From contig NZ_AJVC01000003.1 in the NCBI RefSeq assembly GCF_000261365.1, positions 1,116,001-1,180,000 on the forward strand: a stretch of DNA of 64,000 nucleotides. The letters are read 5' to 3'. The notes below the pieces were generated by a model. It was not told the DNA's origin. It did no database searches and saw only the letters and a program-made list of their open reading frames with translations. The stretch is from Herbaspirillum sp. GW103 (lineage in GTDB: Bacteria; Pseudomonadota; Gammaproteobacteria; Burkholderiales; Burkholderiaceae_D). How positions within the stretch are numbered: position 1 is the first letter of the stretch; each line of letters opens with the position of its first letter. This document shows, piece by piece, positions 54,924 to 64,000 of this stretch. A program made the position numbers and the translations under genes.

Positions 54924-56576
54924 TCAAAGCGCAAACTCCCCCTGCCGCACTTCAGCCGGAGTGCTCCGGCCTACCGAGGACTTCCGGCTCAATTGCCCAT
55001 TCTCCAACGACAGGAGCACATCGGCCTGGTCGAAGTAGCGGTCGTCATGCGAGATCACCAGCACCGCCTTTCCGCGTGCCTTGAGTTCCGGCAGAATTTC
55101 GCGATAAAAAACGTCCTTGAACAACGGATCCTGATCCGCAGCCCATTCATCAAAGACCATGAAGGGCCGGTCCTCCAGTGTCGCCACTACCAGTGCCAGG
55201 CGCTTGCGCTGGCCCTGTGACAGGGCGCGCGTGGTGAACGCCCCCGCCTTGACCTGCACCACATGCTGCAACTGCAAGCGTTCCAGGAGACGGTTGGCCT
55301 CGGCATCCAGGTCCGGCCGCCCTCCCTCCAGCAACTGATCAAAAAGGTGGAAGTCCGAGAATACCGTCGAGAACAACTGCCGGTAAGCATCGCGGTTGGT
55401 ATCGCCGACTGCCACGCCGTTCCAGACAATCTCCCCATCCTGCGGCACATACAATCCCACCAGCAGCTTGGCCAGCGTGGTCTTGCCACTGCCGTTGCCC
55501 CCCACCAGAAAGCACAGTTCCCCGGGACGGAAGGCAAGCTCGATCGGCCCCAACATGAAGATCCCGTCGCTGCGCTCATGATAGTAGCGGTGCGTGACGC
55601 CGCGCAGGACCAGGCTTTCCAGCTGGCTGCGCTGGCCGGTCGGCGCAAGCACCTCACTGCTGGGCATTTCCTGCGTGACTGCATCAATACGGGCCGCCGC
55701 CACACGGGCCAGATTGGCGCGCGGGATGTTCATCAACAGCACCTCCAGCGGTGTGACAATGTAGACGAACACCAGCGCAAAACCGCTCACCACGGCACGC
55801 TGCCCGGGGGCGTCGCTGACCAGGGCAAACAGGACCACCCCGATGAAGGCGAAGATCAGGAAATTGCCCCAGCCCGCAGAGGCACTGAAGGTACACATGC
55901 CACGCGTGCGAAGGCGCCGCACATTCTCGATGGCGACCTGCAACAAGTCGCGCTCGAAACGCTCGCGCTTGTCGCGATGCAGGCGCAGCTCCTTGGCGCC
56001 ATGGGTCATGCTCTGGAAATGACCGAACATCACATCTTGCTCGCGTGCAGCCTGCTCCAGGTAACGGATGGCCTTCAGATGCGCCAGATGGTAGCCCACC
56101 GACCCCAGCGCCAATACCGCCAACGCGCCAAGAAACACCTGCCAGGACAACAGCACCATGTAGATCAGGCAGCCGATCACCACCACCGAGTTGGTCAGGA
56201 TGGCCGGCATGCCGACAAAGAATTCGGCAACCTTGGCACTGTGCTCAGTCAGGGCGGACTGGATGCGCGGGGCGCCGATTTTTTCGATATGTCGGTAATC
56301 GGCGCCAATGACCCGCGCAGAAATGTAGCGGCGCAAATCGGCCTGGGCACGCTGGTTCAGCCGCTCGAAGGACATGTTGGAAAGCAGGTGAAATACCATC
56401 AGCAACAATACCGTCGCGGCAAATTGCCAGGCGGCCTGGGGACGGCTGGCCGCCTGGCCGGCGATGGCAGCGTTGATCTGAACCACGGTCAGCACGCTGC
56501 AGATGCCACGCAGAACACTGGCGGAAGACGCTAACAGAAGCAGGCGCCAGGATTGGCGTATCAGAAAGTTGAGCAT
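54924..56576 (-). CDS. PvdE/SyrD-type siderophore ABC exporter
   Basis: A 550-aa fused permease-ATPase of the cyclic-peptide exporter family, the length of PvdE. Six TM helices fill the first ~300 residues. The ATPase has Walker A GGNGSGKTTLAKLL, signature LSQGQRKRLALV and Walker B PFMVFDEWAADQDP (DEWAADQDP is typical of this family). ATG at 56576 is preferred to an upstream start. It should export the siderophore or its precursor to the periplasm. It is divergent from the biosynthetic genes. Confidence 0.92.
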   Translation of the reverse strand: MLNFLIRQSWRLLLLASSASVLRGICSVLTVVQINAAIAGQAASRPQAAWQFAATVLLLMVFHLLSNMSFERLNQRAQADLRRYISARVIGADYRHIEKIGAPRIQSALTEHSAKVAEFFVGMPAILTNSVVVIGCLIYMVLLSWQVFLGALAVLALGSVGYHLAHLKAIRYLEQAAREQDVMFGHFQSMTHGAKELRLHRDKRERFERDLLQVAIENVRRLRTRGMCTFSASAGWGNFLIFAFIGVVLFALVSDAPGQRAVVSGFALVFVYIVTPLEVLLMNIPRANLARVAAARIDAVTQEMPSSEVLAPTGQRSQLESLVLRGVTHRYYHERSDGIFMLGPIELAFRPGELCFLVGGNGSGKTTLAKLLVGLYVPQDGEIVWNGVAVGDTNRDAYRQLFSTVFSDFHLFDQLLEGGRPDLDAEANRLLERLQLQHVVQVKAGAFTTRALSQGQRKRLALVVATLEDRPFMVFDEWAADQDPLFKDVFYREILPELKARGKAVLVISHDDRYFDQADVLLSLENGQLSRKSSVGRSTPAEVRQGEFAL

Positions 56577-56758
56577 GCGGTAACGAGGTTGGGATGACGA
56601 GCGAAAAGCAGTGACAAGAAAATCGCGAATGAAAACTTCATATTGACCTGACGATCCAGCTGCCCCGCCATTTACCCCTGCTGACCTGTCGGGATGCCGC
56701 CCCCAACGGCCCATTTCCCCGCTGCAAAAGGCATTGCAGCCCGTTTACCGCCCTCGCC

Positions 56759-56782
56759 TAAATAAAAATACTTCTCATTCGT
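56759..56782 (+). promoter_or_regulatory. Iron-starvation sigma factor promoter
   Basis: TAAAT, exactly 16 bp, then CGT matches the PvdS/FecI-type iron-starvation box. It lies ~120 bp upstream of the acetyltransferase start and points at the siderophore genes. The sigma factor gene itself is not in the window. Confidence 0.68.
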
Positions 56783-56899
56783 CTAGGTAAAGGTGAAGGT
56801 TTTTTGCGATCCGGACAGCAAGGACTTGGCTTTTTGTCATTTTTCTTCAGTTTCCATCGCTGCTGCCTTGCCCCTCTTGCTTACTCGGAGTCCTTGTTG

Positions 56900-57967
56900 A
56901 TGACCTTGCCCCCCTCCTCTGCCGTCACGCCTGTCTGCATCAACGGCTTGTCGCTCCTGGTGTTGCGCCAGGCGCAGCAGCTCGCCGTGACCGATCCTGA
57001 TGGTCAGGTGCGGTCGCGCTGGTCCTGGCAGCGCAGTACCAGCGGCCAGGACTGGGCCATTGCCCAGGAAGGCGGTAGCGACTCCTGCACCGATCTGCTG
57101 GCCATCCTGCAGACGATCTTTGTGCACGTGCCCGAAGCGGGCAAGGTCGTTGTCGAGCTGCCCCAGTCTCAGGCCGCGGCCATGTGCCGCGCCGGTCTGC
57201 TGGTACGCCAGGGCAGCCGGCATGTGGCCCTGGCCGAACTGGTCTGGCAACACGCCGCCGGATGGTTGCCGCAAGAGCGGCCGCCCTTCCCCGTGCAGCA
57301 GGTGATGAGCGAGGGCAAGCGCCACCCCTTGCGGGCGCCCAAACCGGAGGGAGAAGTCTACCGTCGCTACCTGCCCTGGCTGGGACAGACACTGTCACTG
57401 CGCAGTCTGCGTCTGGAAGAGGATCTGCCCCTCTTCAATCGCTGGATGAATGATCCGGTGGTGGTGCAGTTCTGGGATGAGGCCGGCGACCTGGCGCGCC
57501 ATCGCCACTATCTCGATACCATCGCCGCCGATCCGCACATGACCTCGCTCATTGCCAGCTTCGACGACCAACCCTTTGCCTATTTCGAAGTCTACTGGGC
57601 CAAGGAAAACCGCATCGCGCCCTTCTACGACTGTGGCGAATTCGACCGCGGCTGGCATGTGCTGGTGGGCGAGGAAGCCTTCCGTGGCAAGCAGTTCGCG
57701 GTGGCCTGGCTGACCTCGATCTCGCATTACCTCTTCCTCGACGATTGTCGTACCCAGACCGTAGTGGGCGAGCCGCGCGCGGATCACGACAAACAGATCC
57801 GCAATCTCGACAAGAGCGGCTACGCCAAGCTCAAGGAGTTCGATTTCCCGCACAAGCGCGCCATGCTGGTGATGCTCTCGCGTGAACGCTATTTCGGACA
57901 GGGCCTGTGGCAACCCCAGACTCCGCTGGCGCCGCTGGACCCGCCGTTTTTCCCCTGCTCCCCCTGA
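56900..57967 (+). CDS. Siderophore N-acyltransferase (IucB-like GNAT)
   Basis: A 355-aa protein from ATG 56900. The C-terminal ~190 residues form the siderophore acetyltransferase domain (FNRWMNDPVVVQFWDEAGD, FAYFEVYWAKENRIAPFYD, RTQTVVGEPRADHDKQIRNL). The variable N-terminal half is typical of IucB-like enzymes. It should acylate an N-hydroxylated ornithine or lysine made by the next gene. Fourteen bases separate it from that gene. Confidence 0.88.
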   Translation: MTLPPSSAVTPVCINGLSLLVLRQAQQLAVTDPDGQVRSRWSWQRSTSGQDWAIAQEGGSDSCTDLLAILQTIFVHVPEAGKVVVELPQSQAAAMCRAGLLVRQGSRHVALAELVWQHAAGWLPQERPPFPVQQVMSEGKRHPLRAPKPEGEVYRRYLPWLGQTLSLRSLRLEEDLPLFNRWMNDPVVVQFWDEAGDLARHRHYLDTIAADPHMTSLIASFDDQPFAYFEVYWAKENRIAPFYDCGEFDRGWHVLVGEEAFRGKQFAVAWLTSISHYLFLDDCRTQTVVGEPRADHDKQIRNLDKSGYAKLKEFDFPHKRAMLVMLSRERYFGQGLWQPQTPLAPLDPPFFPCSP

Positions 57968-57980
57968 AAGGAGACCCGTC

Positions 57981-59300
57981 TTGAAGATCCATGACCTCAT
58001 CGGCGTCGGCTTCGGCCCGTCCAACCTCGCGCTGGCCATCGCCCTGCAGGAGAACCAGGCACAGGCTGCGCCGATCGATGCCCTGTTCCTGGAAAAGCAG
58101 CCGCACTTCGCCTGGCACGGCGACATGATGCTCGATGGCACCCACATGCAGATTTCCTTCCTCAAGGATCTGGCCACGCTGCGCAATCCGGCCAGCCCCT
58201 ACACCTTCATCAACTACCTGCACCAGAAGCAGCGACTATCGGACTTCATCAATCTCAAGACCTTCTACCCCAGCCGGCTGGAGTTCAACGATTACCTGGC
58301 CTGGGCCGCAGGACATTTCGATCATCAATGTCACTACGGTGAAGAAGTCATCGCCGTGCTGCCCGAGATCAGAGGCAGCGAGGTCAGCATGCTGCGGGTA
58401 GTCTCGCGCGATGCCCACCACCGCACCCATGAGCGCCTCACGCGCAACCTGGTGATGGCGCTGGGTGGCACGCCCAATATCCCGGATTGCCTGGCGCACC
58501 TGCGCGAGGAACCGCGGGTATTCCATTCCAGCAGCTTCCGCAGCGCCTTCGCACGGCTGCCGCCCCCGCGCCGCGTGGCTGTCATCGGTGCCGGCCAGAG
58601 CGCCACCGAGATCTTCCTGGAACTGCAGGGCCATCCGCACCTGTCAGTGGATCTGGTCACGCGCGCGCGCACCATCAAGCCCTCCGACGACAGTCCCTTC
58701 GTCAACGAGATCTTCAATCCCGACTATACCGACTACGTCTACAACACTCCCAACGACAGTCGCGCGGCGCTGCTGGAGGAATTCATGCAGACCAATTACG
58801 CCGCACCCGACATGGCCTTGATCGAGCGCCTCTACGACGTGCTGTATCAGCAGAAAGTACGGGGCCAACAGCGCCATCGTTTCCTGCGCCGCCACGACAC
58901 CGTCGAGGCCTGGAGCGACGATGCCGGCGTGCACCTGGCCCTGAAGAATCTGGAAAGCGGCGAGGTCAATACCGAAACCTACGATGCGGTGATCCTGGGC
59001 ACCGGCTACCAGCGCCAGCAGCATCACGCCCTGCTGGGCGAGCTGCAAGCTTATCTGCCGGGCATGCGCGTCGATCGCCACTACCGCCTGGACAGTACGC
59101 CCAACTTCCGCCCGGCGATCTTCTTGCAAGGTAGTTGCGAAGACTCGCATGGCCTGTCCGACACGCTGCTGTCGATCACGGCGGTTCGCACCGACGAAAT
59201 CCGCATGGCCCTGGCGCACACGCTGCACCAGGGCCATGCAGCACCCTCGGCACTGCAAGCATCAGGGGATGTCCAGCGCCACGGCGCCTTGCAGGCCTGA
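57981..59300 (+). CDS. L-ornithine/L-lysine N-monooxygenase
   Basis: A 439-aa flavin enzyme of the PvdA/IucD/SidA family starting at TTG 57981 (AAAGGAG upstream). It has FAD motif GVGFGPSNLALAIAL, HGDMMLDGTHMQISFLKDLA, NADPH motif VAVIGAGQSATEIF and the C-terminal DAVILGTGYQRQ. It N-hydroxylates the side-chain amine for a hydroxamate siderophore. PvdA-like features suggest ornithine. Confidence 0.93.
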   Translation: MKIHDLIGVGFGPSNLALAIALQENQAQAAPIDALFLEKQPHFAWHGDMMLDGTHMQISFLKDLATLRNPASPYTFINYLHQKQRLSDFINLKTFYPSRLEFNDYLAWAAGHFDHQCHYGEEVIAVLPEIRGSEVSMLRVVSRDAHHRTHERLTRNLVMALGGTPNIPDCLAHLREEPRVFHSSSFRSAFARLPPPRRVAVIGAGQSATEIFLELQGHPHLSVDLVTRARTIKPSDDSPFVNEIFNPDYTDYVYNTPNDSRAALLEEFMQTNYAAPDMALIERLYDVLYQQKVRGQQRHRFLRRHDTVEAWSDDAGVHLALKNLESGEVNTETYDAVILGTGYQRQQHHALLGELQAYLPGMRVDRHYRLDSTPNFRPAIFLQGSCEDSHGLSDTLLSITAVRTDEIRMALAHTLHQGHAAPSALQASGDVQRHGALQA

Positions 59301-59392
59301 CCCGGGGCGCGCCAGCCGCCGCCCGCGCCGCCCCATGTTCAATTCACGTCAACAACATCTACAACAACAGCAATCGAGGAACCCGTTTTACC

Positions 59393-61612
59393 ATGACCAC
59401 ACGAAACTCCCGGCATCACCCTTCCCCGCTGCGCCAGCGCCTGCTGGTCAGCTCCCTTCAGTGCGCCCTGCTGGGCATGTCGGCCTGCGCCAACAGCATG
59501 GCCCAGACCACCAGCACGGATGACAAACTGCCCCAGGTCACCGTCACCGCTGCGGGAGAAGAAGAGAAAGCCACCGGTCCGGTGCATGGTTTCGTGGCCA
59601 AGCGCAGCGCGACTGCCACCAAGACCGATACTCCCATCACCGAGACGCCGACCTCGATCTCGGTGGTGACCGCGGACCAGATCGCCACCCAGCAGGCCCG
59701 CACCGTCTCCGAGGCGCTGAGCTACACCAGTGGCGTGCAGGTCTCCACCGGTGCCTTCGCCATCGTCGATACCGGCTCGCTGCTGCGCGGCTTCGCCCTC
59801 AACAACGGCGGCTCCTTCTATCGCGACGGCATGCTCACTTCCTCCAACGCCAGCTACAGCCGCTATGCGCCCGAGCCCTATGGCCTGGAGCGCATCGAAC
59901 TGCTGCACGGCCCGGCCTCGGTGCTGTTCGGACAAAATTCCCCGGGCGGCCTGATCAACGTGGTCTCCAAGAAGCCCACCACCACACCGCTGCACGAACT
60001 GCAGGTGCAGGTCGGCAGCTTCGACCGCAAGCAGATCGCCGGCGACTTCGGCGGTTCGCTTGATGATGCGGGGGTCTGGTCCTATCGCCTCACCGGCCTG
60101 GCCCGTGAAGCCCGGACCCAGGTCGACAATACCGTCGACAACCGCCTGTTCCTGGCCCCGGCCATCACCTGGCGCCCCGACGACCGCACGGAATGGACCG
60201 GCCGCGTCGAACTGCAACACAGTGAAGGTCTGTCCAACAACCTGTTGCCGGCCGTCGGCACGGTCAGCTACAACCCCAATGGTCGCCTCCCCACCAGCAC
60301 CGCACTGGGCCGCTCGGCCGACAACAACGAGAAATACGACAACGCGTCGATCAGTTCGCAGTTCTCGCACCAGTTCAACGATGTCTGGACCTTCCGTCAG
60401 AACCTGCGCTATACCAAGTACGACGGCACCCGCAACAACCTGCGCTTCGCCGCCTACTATCCGACCACGCAGTTCGCCACTGCGGCTCTGCAACGCTGGC
60501 GCCTGAAGACCAATTCGGACACCCTCACCACAGACAACCAGCTGCAGGCCGACTTCGGAACCGGCATGATCAAGCACAAGGTCCTCATGGGCCTGGACTA
60601 CCATCGCACCACCGGGACCGTGACCGGCTACCTCAGCCCCAACACCCTGGCCGGCTATGTGCTCTCCAACATCTACACCGGCAGCTATGCCAACCTGCCG
60701 GCGGTGGCAGACAACTACAACACCAAGACCGAAGACGAACAGGTCGGCCTGTACCTGCAGGACCAGCTCAAGATCGGCCAGCGCTGGATCGTCTCGGCGG
60801 GCATCCGGCACGACAACTCCGACCAGACCGTCAGCAACTACATCTCCAGAACCCAGACCAAACGCAGCGACAAGGCCAATACCCGCAACCTGGGCACGGT
60901 ATATGAGCTTGACGGCGGCTGGTCGCCCTATGCCAGCTATTCGGAATCCTTCACCCCGACCACGGGTACCAGCTTCGGCGGCGCCATGCTCACGCCGGAG
61001 ACCGCCAAGCAGTATGAAGCCGGTGTCAAGTACGCCCCGGTCAATACCAATGCCTTGTTCACGCTGGCCGTCTTCGACCTGCGTCGCCAGAACATCTCCA
61101 CCGCCGACCTGGCCCACGCCGGTTACTACCTGCAGACTGGTGAGGCCCGCTCGCGCGGCGTCGAACTGGAAGGCAAGATGTCGCTGGCCGATGGCCTGAA
61201 TCTGACTTCCAGCTACAGCTACACCAACACCAAGGTCACCAGCAATACTTCCAGCAGCTCGACCACCAGCACCCTGGGCAAGGCCCTGCCGGGCGCCTCC
61301 AAGCACAATGCTGGCGTGCTGCTGGACTACGGCTTCCAGCGTGGTGCCCTGGCCGGCGCGCACGTCTCGGCGGGCGTGCGCTACATCGGCCGCGCCTATG
61401 GCAATGCGCTCAACACCTTCGAGACCCCCTCGGTCACGCTGCTGGACTTCGGTGCCCGCTTCGACCTGGGCCGCATTTCCAGCGACTGGCGCAACTTCGA
61501 GCTGGCGCTCAAGGTGAACAACGTCACCGACCGTGTCTATGCCTTCTGCTCGGAACTGTGTGAATACGGTGCCCGCCGCACCGGCCTGGTACAGGTGACC
61601 ACACGATGGTAA
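59393..61612 (+). CDS. TonB-dependent siderophore receptor
   Basis: A 739-aa outer-membrane receptor. A signal region, a plug with TETPTSISVVTADQIATQQA and LERIELLHGPASVLFGQNSP, and a 22-strand barrel ending VQVTTRW with terminal aromatic. A TonB box may be LPQVTVTA. Most similar to FpvA/FhuE/FoxA-type receptors. It should take up the ferric form of the siderophore made here. Stop overlaps the next gene. Confidence 0.95.
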   Translation: MTTRNSRHHPSPLRQRLLVSSLQCALLGMSACANSMAQTTSTDDKLPQVTVTAAGEEEKATGPVHGFVAKRSATATKTDTPITETPTSISVVTADQIATQQARTVSEALSYTSGVQVSTGAFAIVDTGSLLRGFALNNGGSFYRDGMLTSSNASYSRYAPEPYGLERIELLHGPASVLFGQNSPGGLINVVSKKPTTTPLHELQVQVGSFDRKQIAGDFGGSLDDAGVWSYRLTGLAREARTQVDNTVDNRLFLAPAITWRPDDRTEWTGRVELQHSEGLSNNLLPAVGTVSYNPNGRLPTSTALGRSADNNEKYDNASISSQFSHQFNDVWTFRQNLRYTKYDGTRNNLRFAAYYPTTQFATAALQRWRLKTNSDTLTTDNQLQADFGTGMIKHKVLMGLDYHRTTGTVTGYLSPNTLAGYVLSNIYTGSYANLPAVADNYNTKTEDEQVGLYLQDQLKIGQRWIVSAGIRHDNSDQTVSNYISRTQTKRSDKANTRNLGTVYELDGGWSPYASYSESFTPTTGTSFGGAMLTPETAKQYEAGVKYAPVNTNALFTLAVFDLRRQNISTADLAHAGYYLQTGEARSRGVELEGKMSLADGLNLTSSYSYTNTKVTSNTSSSSTTSTLGKALPGASKHNAGVLLDYGFQRGALAGAHVSAGVRYIGRAYGNALNTFETPSVTLLDFGARFDLGRISSDWRNFELALKVNNVTDRVYAFCSELCEYGARRTGLVQVTTRW

Positions 61613-62877
61613 AACCCGCCCCGCTACCCTCCGGGCGAACCTGGAGGCCGTGGGTGCCGACACGCCAGACCTTCGTCCTGCTGCATCGCTGGACCGGTCT
61701 GGCGATCGCGTTTTTCCTGGTGGTGGCCAGCCTGACCGGCATCCTGCTGGCCTTCGAGGATGAGCTGGAGGTCTGGCTCGCGCCCGAGCTGCAACTGGCC
61801 CAGCCCGCACCGGGCCAGGCGGCCACGTCCATGCTGGACCCGTACACCCTGCGTGAGCGGGTCCAGCAGCAGTTGGGCGAGCACGTCCAGATCAACCAGC
61901 TGATACTGCATCCGCAGCCCGGTCGCACGGTCTCCTTCATGGCCGACCCCGCCACGGATCCGGCGACCGGTCGCCCGTACCGATTGGCCTACAACGAAAT
62001 CCTGGTCAATCCCTACACCGGCAAGGTGCAAGGGGTGCGCGACCGCGACAAGATCAGCCTGCGCCCACAGAACCTGATGCCGCTGGTCTTCAACATCCAT
62101 CACTCCCTGGCCTTGCCGCGCGTTGCCGGTGCTTTGCTGATGGGGCTGGTCTCGACCTTCTGGACCATCGACTGCTTTGTCGGCGTCTATCTCACCTGGC
62201 CGCGCGGACGTCCCTTCTGGTCCAAGTGGAAACCGGCGTGGATGGTCAAGTGGCAGGCCGGTTTCTACCGCGTCAACCTCGACCTGCACCGGGCCTTCGG
62301 CCTGTGGTGCTGGCTGATGTTGCTGCTGTTCGCCTGGTCCAGCGTGATGTTCAACCTGCGTGACCAGATCTACATGCCGGTGATGACACGCATCCTGCCT
62401 TTCGACAACAGCTGGCGCGCCCAGCCACCACTGCGCGAACCGATGAGCGCACCGCCGATGAGCTGGCCGCAGGCGCATACGATGGCGCGCGAGGCGATGC
62501 AGCGCTTCGCCGCTCAACGGGGGATCCGCACCGACTTCGAGGAAAGACTCAGCTTCGATCGTCGCCGCGGCCTTTATGCCTACATGGTCCACAGTACTGC
62601 CGACCTGCGCAGCAACGTCGGCAACACCGGCATCCTCATCGATGCCCGCACCGGGCAGTTGCGCGGTCACTGGCTGCCTGCGGGCGACCGCAGCGGCAAT
62701 ACCTTCAGCAACTGGATAGGCGCGCTGCACATGGGGCAAGTGTTCGGGCTGCCATGGCGCATCTTCATTTCCTTCATGGGGCTGGTCATCACCCTGCTCT
62801 CGGTGACCGGTATCGTGGTGTGGTGGAAGAAGCGCAAGGGCCGCAAGCTCAGCAAGGACAAGCTGCGCCAGGCCTGA
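61606..62877 (+). CDS. PepSY-type inner-membrane siderophore reductase
   Basis: A 423-aa protein with four TM helices: FVLLHRWTGLAIAFFLVVAS start, FNIHHSLALPRVAGALLMGL, the third near GLWCWLMLLLFAWSSVMFNL, and the end GLVITLLSVTGIVVWWKKRK. Conserved His residues in helices and PepSY-like periplasmic loops fit the PiuB/FoxB/FsrB family, which releases iron from ferric siderophores. It overlaps the receptor gene by seven bases. Confidence 0.9.
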   Translation: MVKPAPLPSGRTWRPWVPTRQTFVLLHRWTGLAIAFFLVVASLTGILLAFEDELEVWLAPELQLAQPAPGQAATSMLDPYTLRERVQQQLGEHVQINQLILHPQPGRTVSFMADPATDPATGRPYRLAYNEILVNPYTGKVQGVRDRDKISLRPQNLMPLVFNIHHSLALPRVAGALLMGLVSTFWTIDCFVGVYLTWPRGRPFWSKWKPAWMVKWQAGFYRVNLDLHRAFGLWCWLMLLLFAWSSVMFNLRDQIYMPVMTRILPFDNSWRAQPPLREPMSAPPMSWPQAHTMAREAMQRFAAQRGIRTDFEERLSFDRRRGLYAYMVHSTADLRSNVGNTGILIDARTGQLRGHWLPAGDRSGNTFSNWIGALHMGQVFGLPWRIFISFMGLVITLLSVTGIVVWWKKRKGRKLSKDKLRQA

Positions 62878-62927
62878 AACCTGCAGCGCCACGACCACTG
62901 CCGTTGCCATGGCAGCGGCCCCTGAAG

Positions 62928-62960
62928 CGCTCTCCCGGATGATTCCGGGAGAGCGTTTTC
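62928..62960. terminator. Terminator between convergent genes
   Basis: CGCTCTCCCGGA pairs with TCCGGGAGAGCG around TGAT, followed by TTTTC. Confidence 0.88.
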
Positions 62961-62980
62961 ACAACGGCGCCCTGCCCGCC

Positions 62981-64000
62981 TCAGACCAGCAATGCACGCA
63001 CACCGGCATGCCAGTGTGCGTCAGAGAGCAGGGACAGATGATCGGCCTGTGCTACCGTGCTCACCGACATGAGCGTGGCGCCATACTGCGCCCAGTCGGT
63101 CGGCACCTGCGCGGCATCACGTCGTCCGGCCTGCCAGACGTGCAGCGGAGCCGACACCTGTACCTGCGCCTGCAGGCCCAGCCGCAGGCAACGGATGCGT
63201 TCCCACAACGCCGCTTCCGCACCGATGGTGCCCGCAGCATCCAGCGGCAGGCGCTCACCCAACCGCCCTACGATCTCCACGAGGAAATACGCCCGCTGCG
63301 CCGCGTTCATCTGGCCCAGCAGCGCATACCACTGTGCGCGCCGCTGTGAAGCCGCCAGCCAGCGTTCCAGCCTGGCCTCGTGGGCCAGCAACATCTCCGC
63401 TGGCGGCATGGGCCACTGCGCGAGCTGCTGACGCAAACCGGCAAAGTCACTACTGTCGGCCAGACCGATCCATTCCACCTGTATCGCGGCCTGCTTGCGT
63501 TCCTGCAACTGCCGCGCCGTTTCCAGCGCCAGCAGACCGCCCACTGACCAACCCAGCAGGCGCAGGCGACGGCCCGGCAGGGATGCGCACAGCGCGGCGG
63601 CATACTGTGCCGCCAGGGCAGCGCCATCCATGCTGCTCCAGCGCCATTGCTCCTGCGGCGGACACAGCAGCTGATACATCGCATGCTCGCCTGCCAGGGC
63701 GGCCGCCAGGGCGTCATACTCATGGGCATTGCCCATGTGCGCAGGGATGCACACCAGCACGGTCTGCCCGTCATCCCCGCCTGCGCGGGCGGACGGATGG
63801 CGCTGCAGTACCGGTGCAGTACCAGTACGGTTGACTGCACACTTGCGCGTACGCTCCTGGCCACCTTGCCGCATCAGGCCAGACAGTTTGTCCTGCCCCG
63901 GCAGCGCCAGCAGCAGCGCGATCAGCCGGTGCGCCAGCTGCACTACCTGCGTCTGCTCCAGCCGTGCGCCGTCGAACTCGAACTGGAAACGCAGCGCCGC
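62981..64000 (-). CDS. NRPS C-terminal end with thioesterase domain, partial
   Basis: The frame is open to the window edge. The first ~40 residues (LRFQFEFDGARLEQTQVVQL, AHRLIALLLAL) look like the end of a condensation-type domain. A thioesterase follows, with nucleophile Ser in LLGWSVGGLLALETARQL and catalytic His near QADHLSLLSD. It should release the assembled peptide siderophore. Its orientation is convergent with the uptake genes. The rest of the synthetase lies beyond 64000. Confidence 0.85.
   Translation of the reverse strand, partial: AALRFQFEFDGARLEQTQVVQLAHRLIALLLALPGQDKLSGLMRQGGQERTRKCAVNRTGTAPVLQRHPSARAGGDDGQTVLVCIPAHMGNAHEYDALAAALAGEHAMYQLLCPPQEQWRWSSMDGAALAAQYAAALCASLPGRRLRLLGWSVGGLLALETARQLQERKQAAIQVEWIGLADSSDFAGLRQQLAQWPMPPAEMLLAHEARLERWLAASQRRAQWYALLGQMNAAQRAYFLVEIVGRLGERLPLDAAGTIGAEAALWERIRCLRLGLQAQVQVSAPLHVWQAGRRDAAQVPTDWAQYGATLMSVSTVAQADHLSLLSDAHWHAGVRALLV

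Noticed and set aside
59339..61810. Open frame of 823 codons on the minus strand
   Set aside because: It is antisense to the TonB receptor gene and part of the PepSY gene, with low-complexity Gly/Val/Ala composition and no ribosome site.

Overview
The window looks like the replication-terminus region of a betaproteobacterial (Burkholderiales, perhaps Oxalobacteraceae/Herbaspirillum-like) chromosome that has collected several foreign blocks. Three features support this: the native-looking genes at 38-43 kb and 55-64 kb, a recognisable XerCD dif site at 43.05 kb, and a hydroxamate-type siderophore locus. The genus is an inference and cannot be proved from the sequence alone.

Layout. (1) 1-4.1 kb: the end of a copper/silver efflux operon (cusB', cusA, cusF). 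(2) 4.07-6.74 kb: an alphaproteobacterial (Rhizobiaceae-like) fragment: lemA 3' end, a complete non-canonical aroA, a rhizobial palindromic repeat and a truncated DUF2207 gene. (3) 6.9-12.4 kb: an IS91-family transposase gene, an lpd remnant and a full-length IS1071. (4) 12.3-26.7 kb: a high-GC, Comamonadaceae-like catechol meta-cleavage operon with its LysR regulator. It encodes ferredoxin, catechol 2,3-dioxygenase, both branches of hydroxymuconic semialdehyde metabolism, and the lower pathway to pyruvate and acetyl-CoA. An orphan solute-binding protein, an amidase and a benD-like relic accompany it. (5) 26.76-34.99 kb: a complete Tn21-subfamily mercury transposon (merRTPADE, urf2, tnpR, tnpA, 38-bp inverted repeats). 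(6) 34.995-38.014 kb: a second copy of the 3' part of cusA plus cusF. It is a direct repeat of 1056-4075 with exactly equal length and the same terminal bases. (7) 38-42.9 kb: host genes for a polar amino-acid ABC transporter, a Cys/Met-type PLP lyase and a LysR regulator. (8) 43.06-54.84 kb: an ~11.8 kb prophage of a tailless phage. (9) 54.9-64 kb: siderophore export, biosynthesis and uptake genes, ending inside an NRPS.

The most interesting object is the prophage. It carries a ~267-aa predicted double-jelly-roll-type capsid protein, an A32/P9-type packaging ATPase, a P2-gpA/PM2-P12-like HUH replication initiator, many tiny membrane proteins, a lambda-R-type endolysin and a tail-collar/Tfa-like spike pair. 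It has no integrase gene. It sits in dif: a complete dif is at the left edge and a half-degenerate copy sharing the 6-bp centre and XerC arm is at the right edge, so host XerCD probably integrated it. A divergent repressor/early promoter switch and a structured early leader RNA lie at its right end. Several of its genes are shorter than 60 codons, including a 20-codon, strongly basic gene.

The 0-38 kb part is a stress and catabolism mosaic: copper, mercury, aromatic degradation and possibly glyphosate tolerance. Neither IS1071 nor the mer transposon has a target-site duplication, and both separate unrelated DNA, so the mosaic was shaped by recombination or deletion after transposition.
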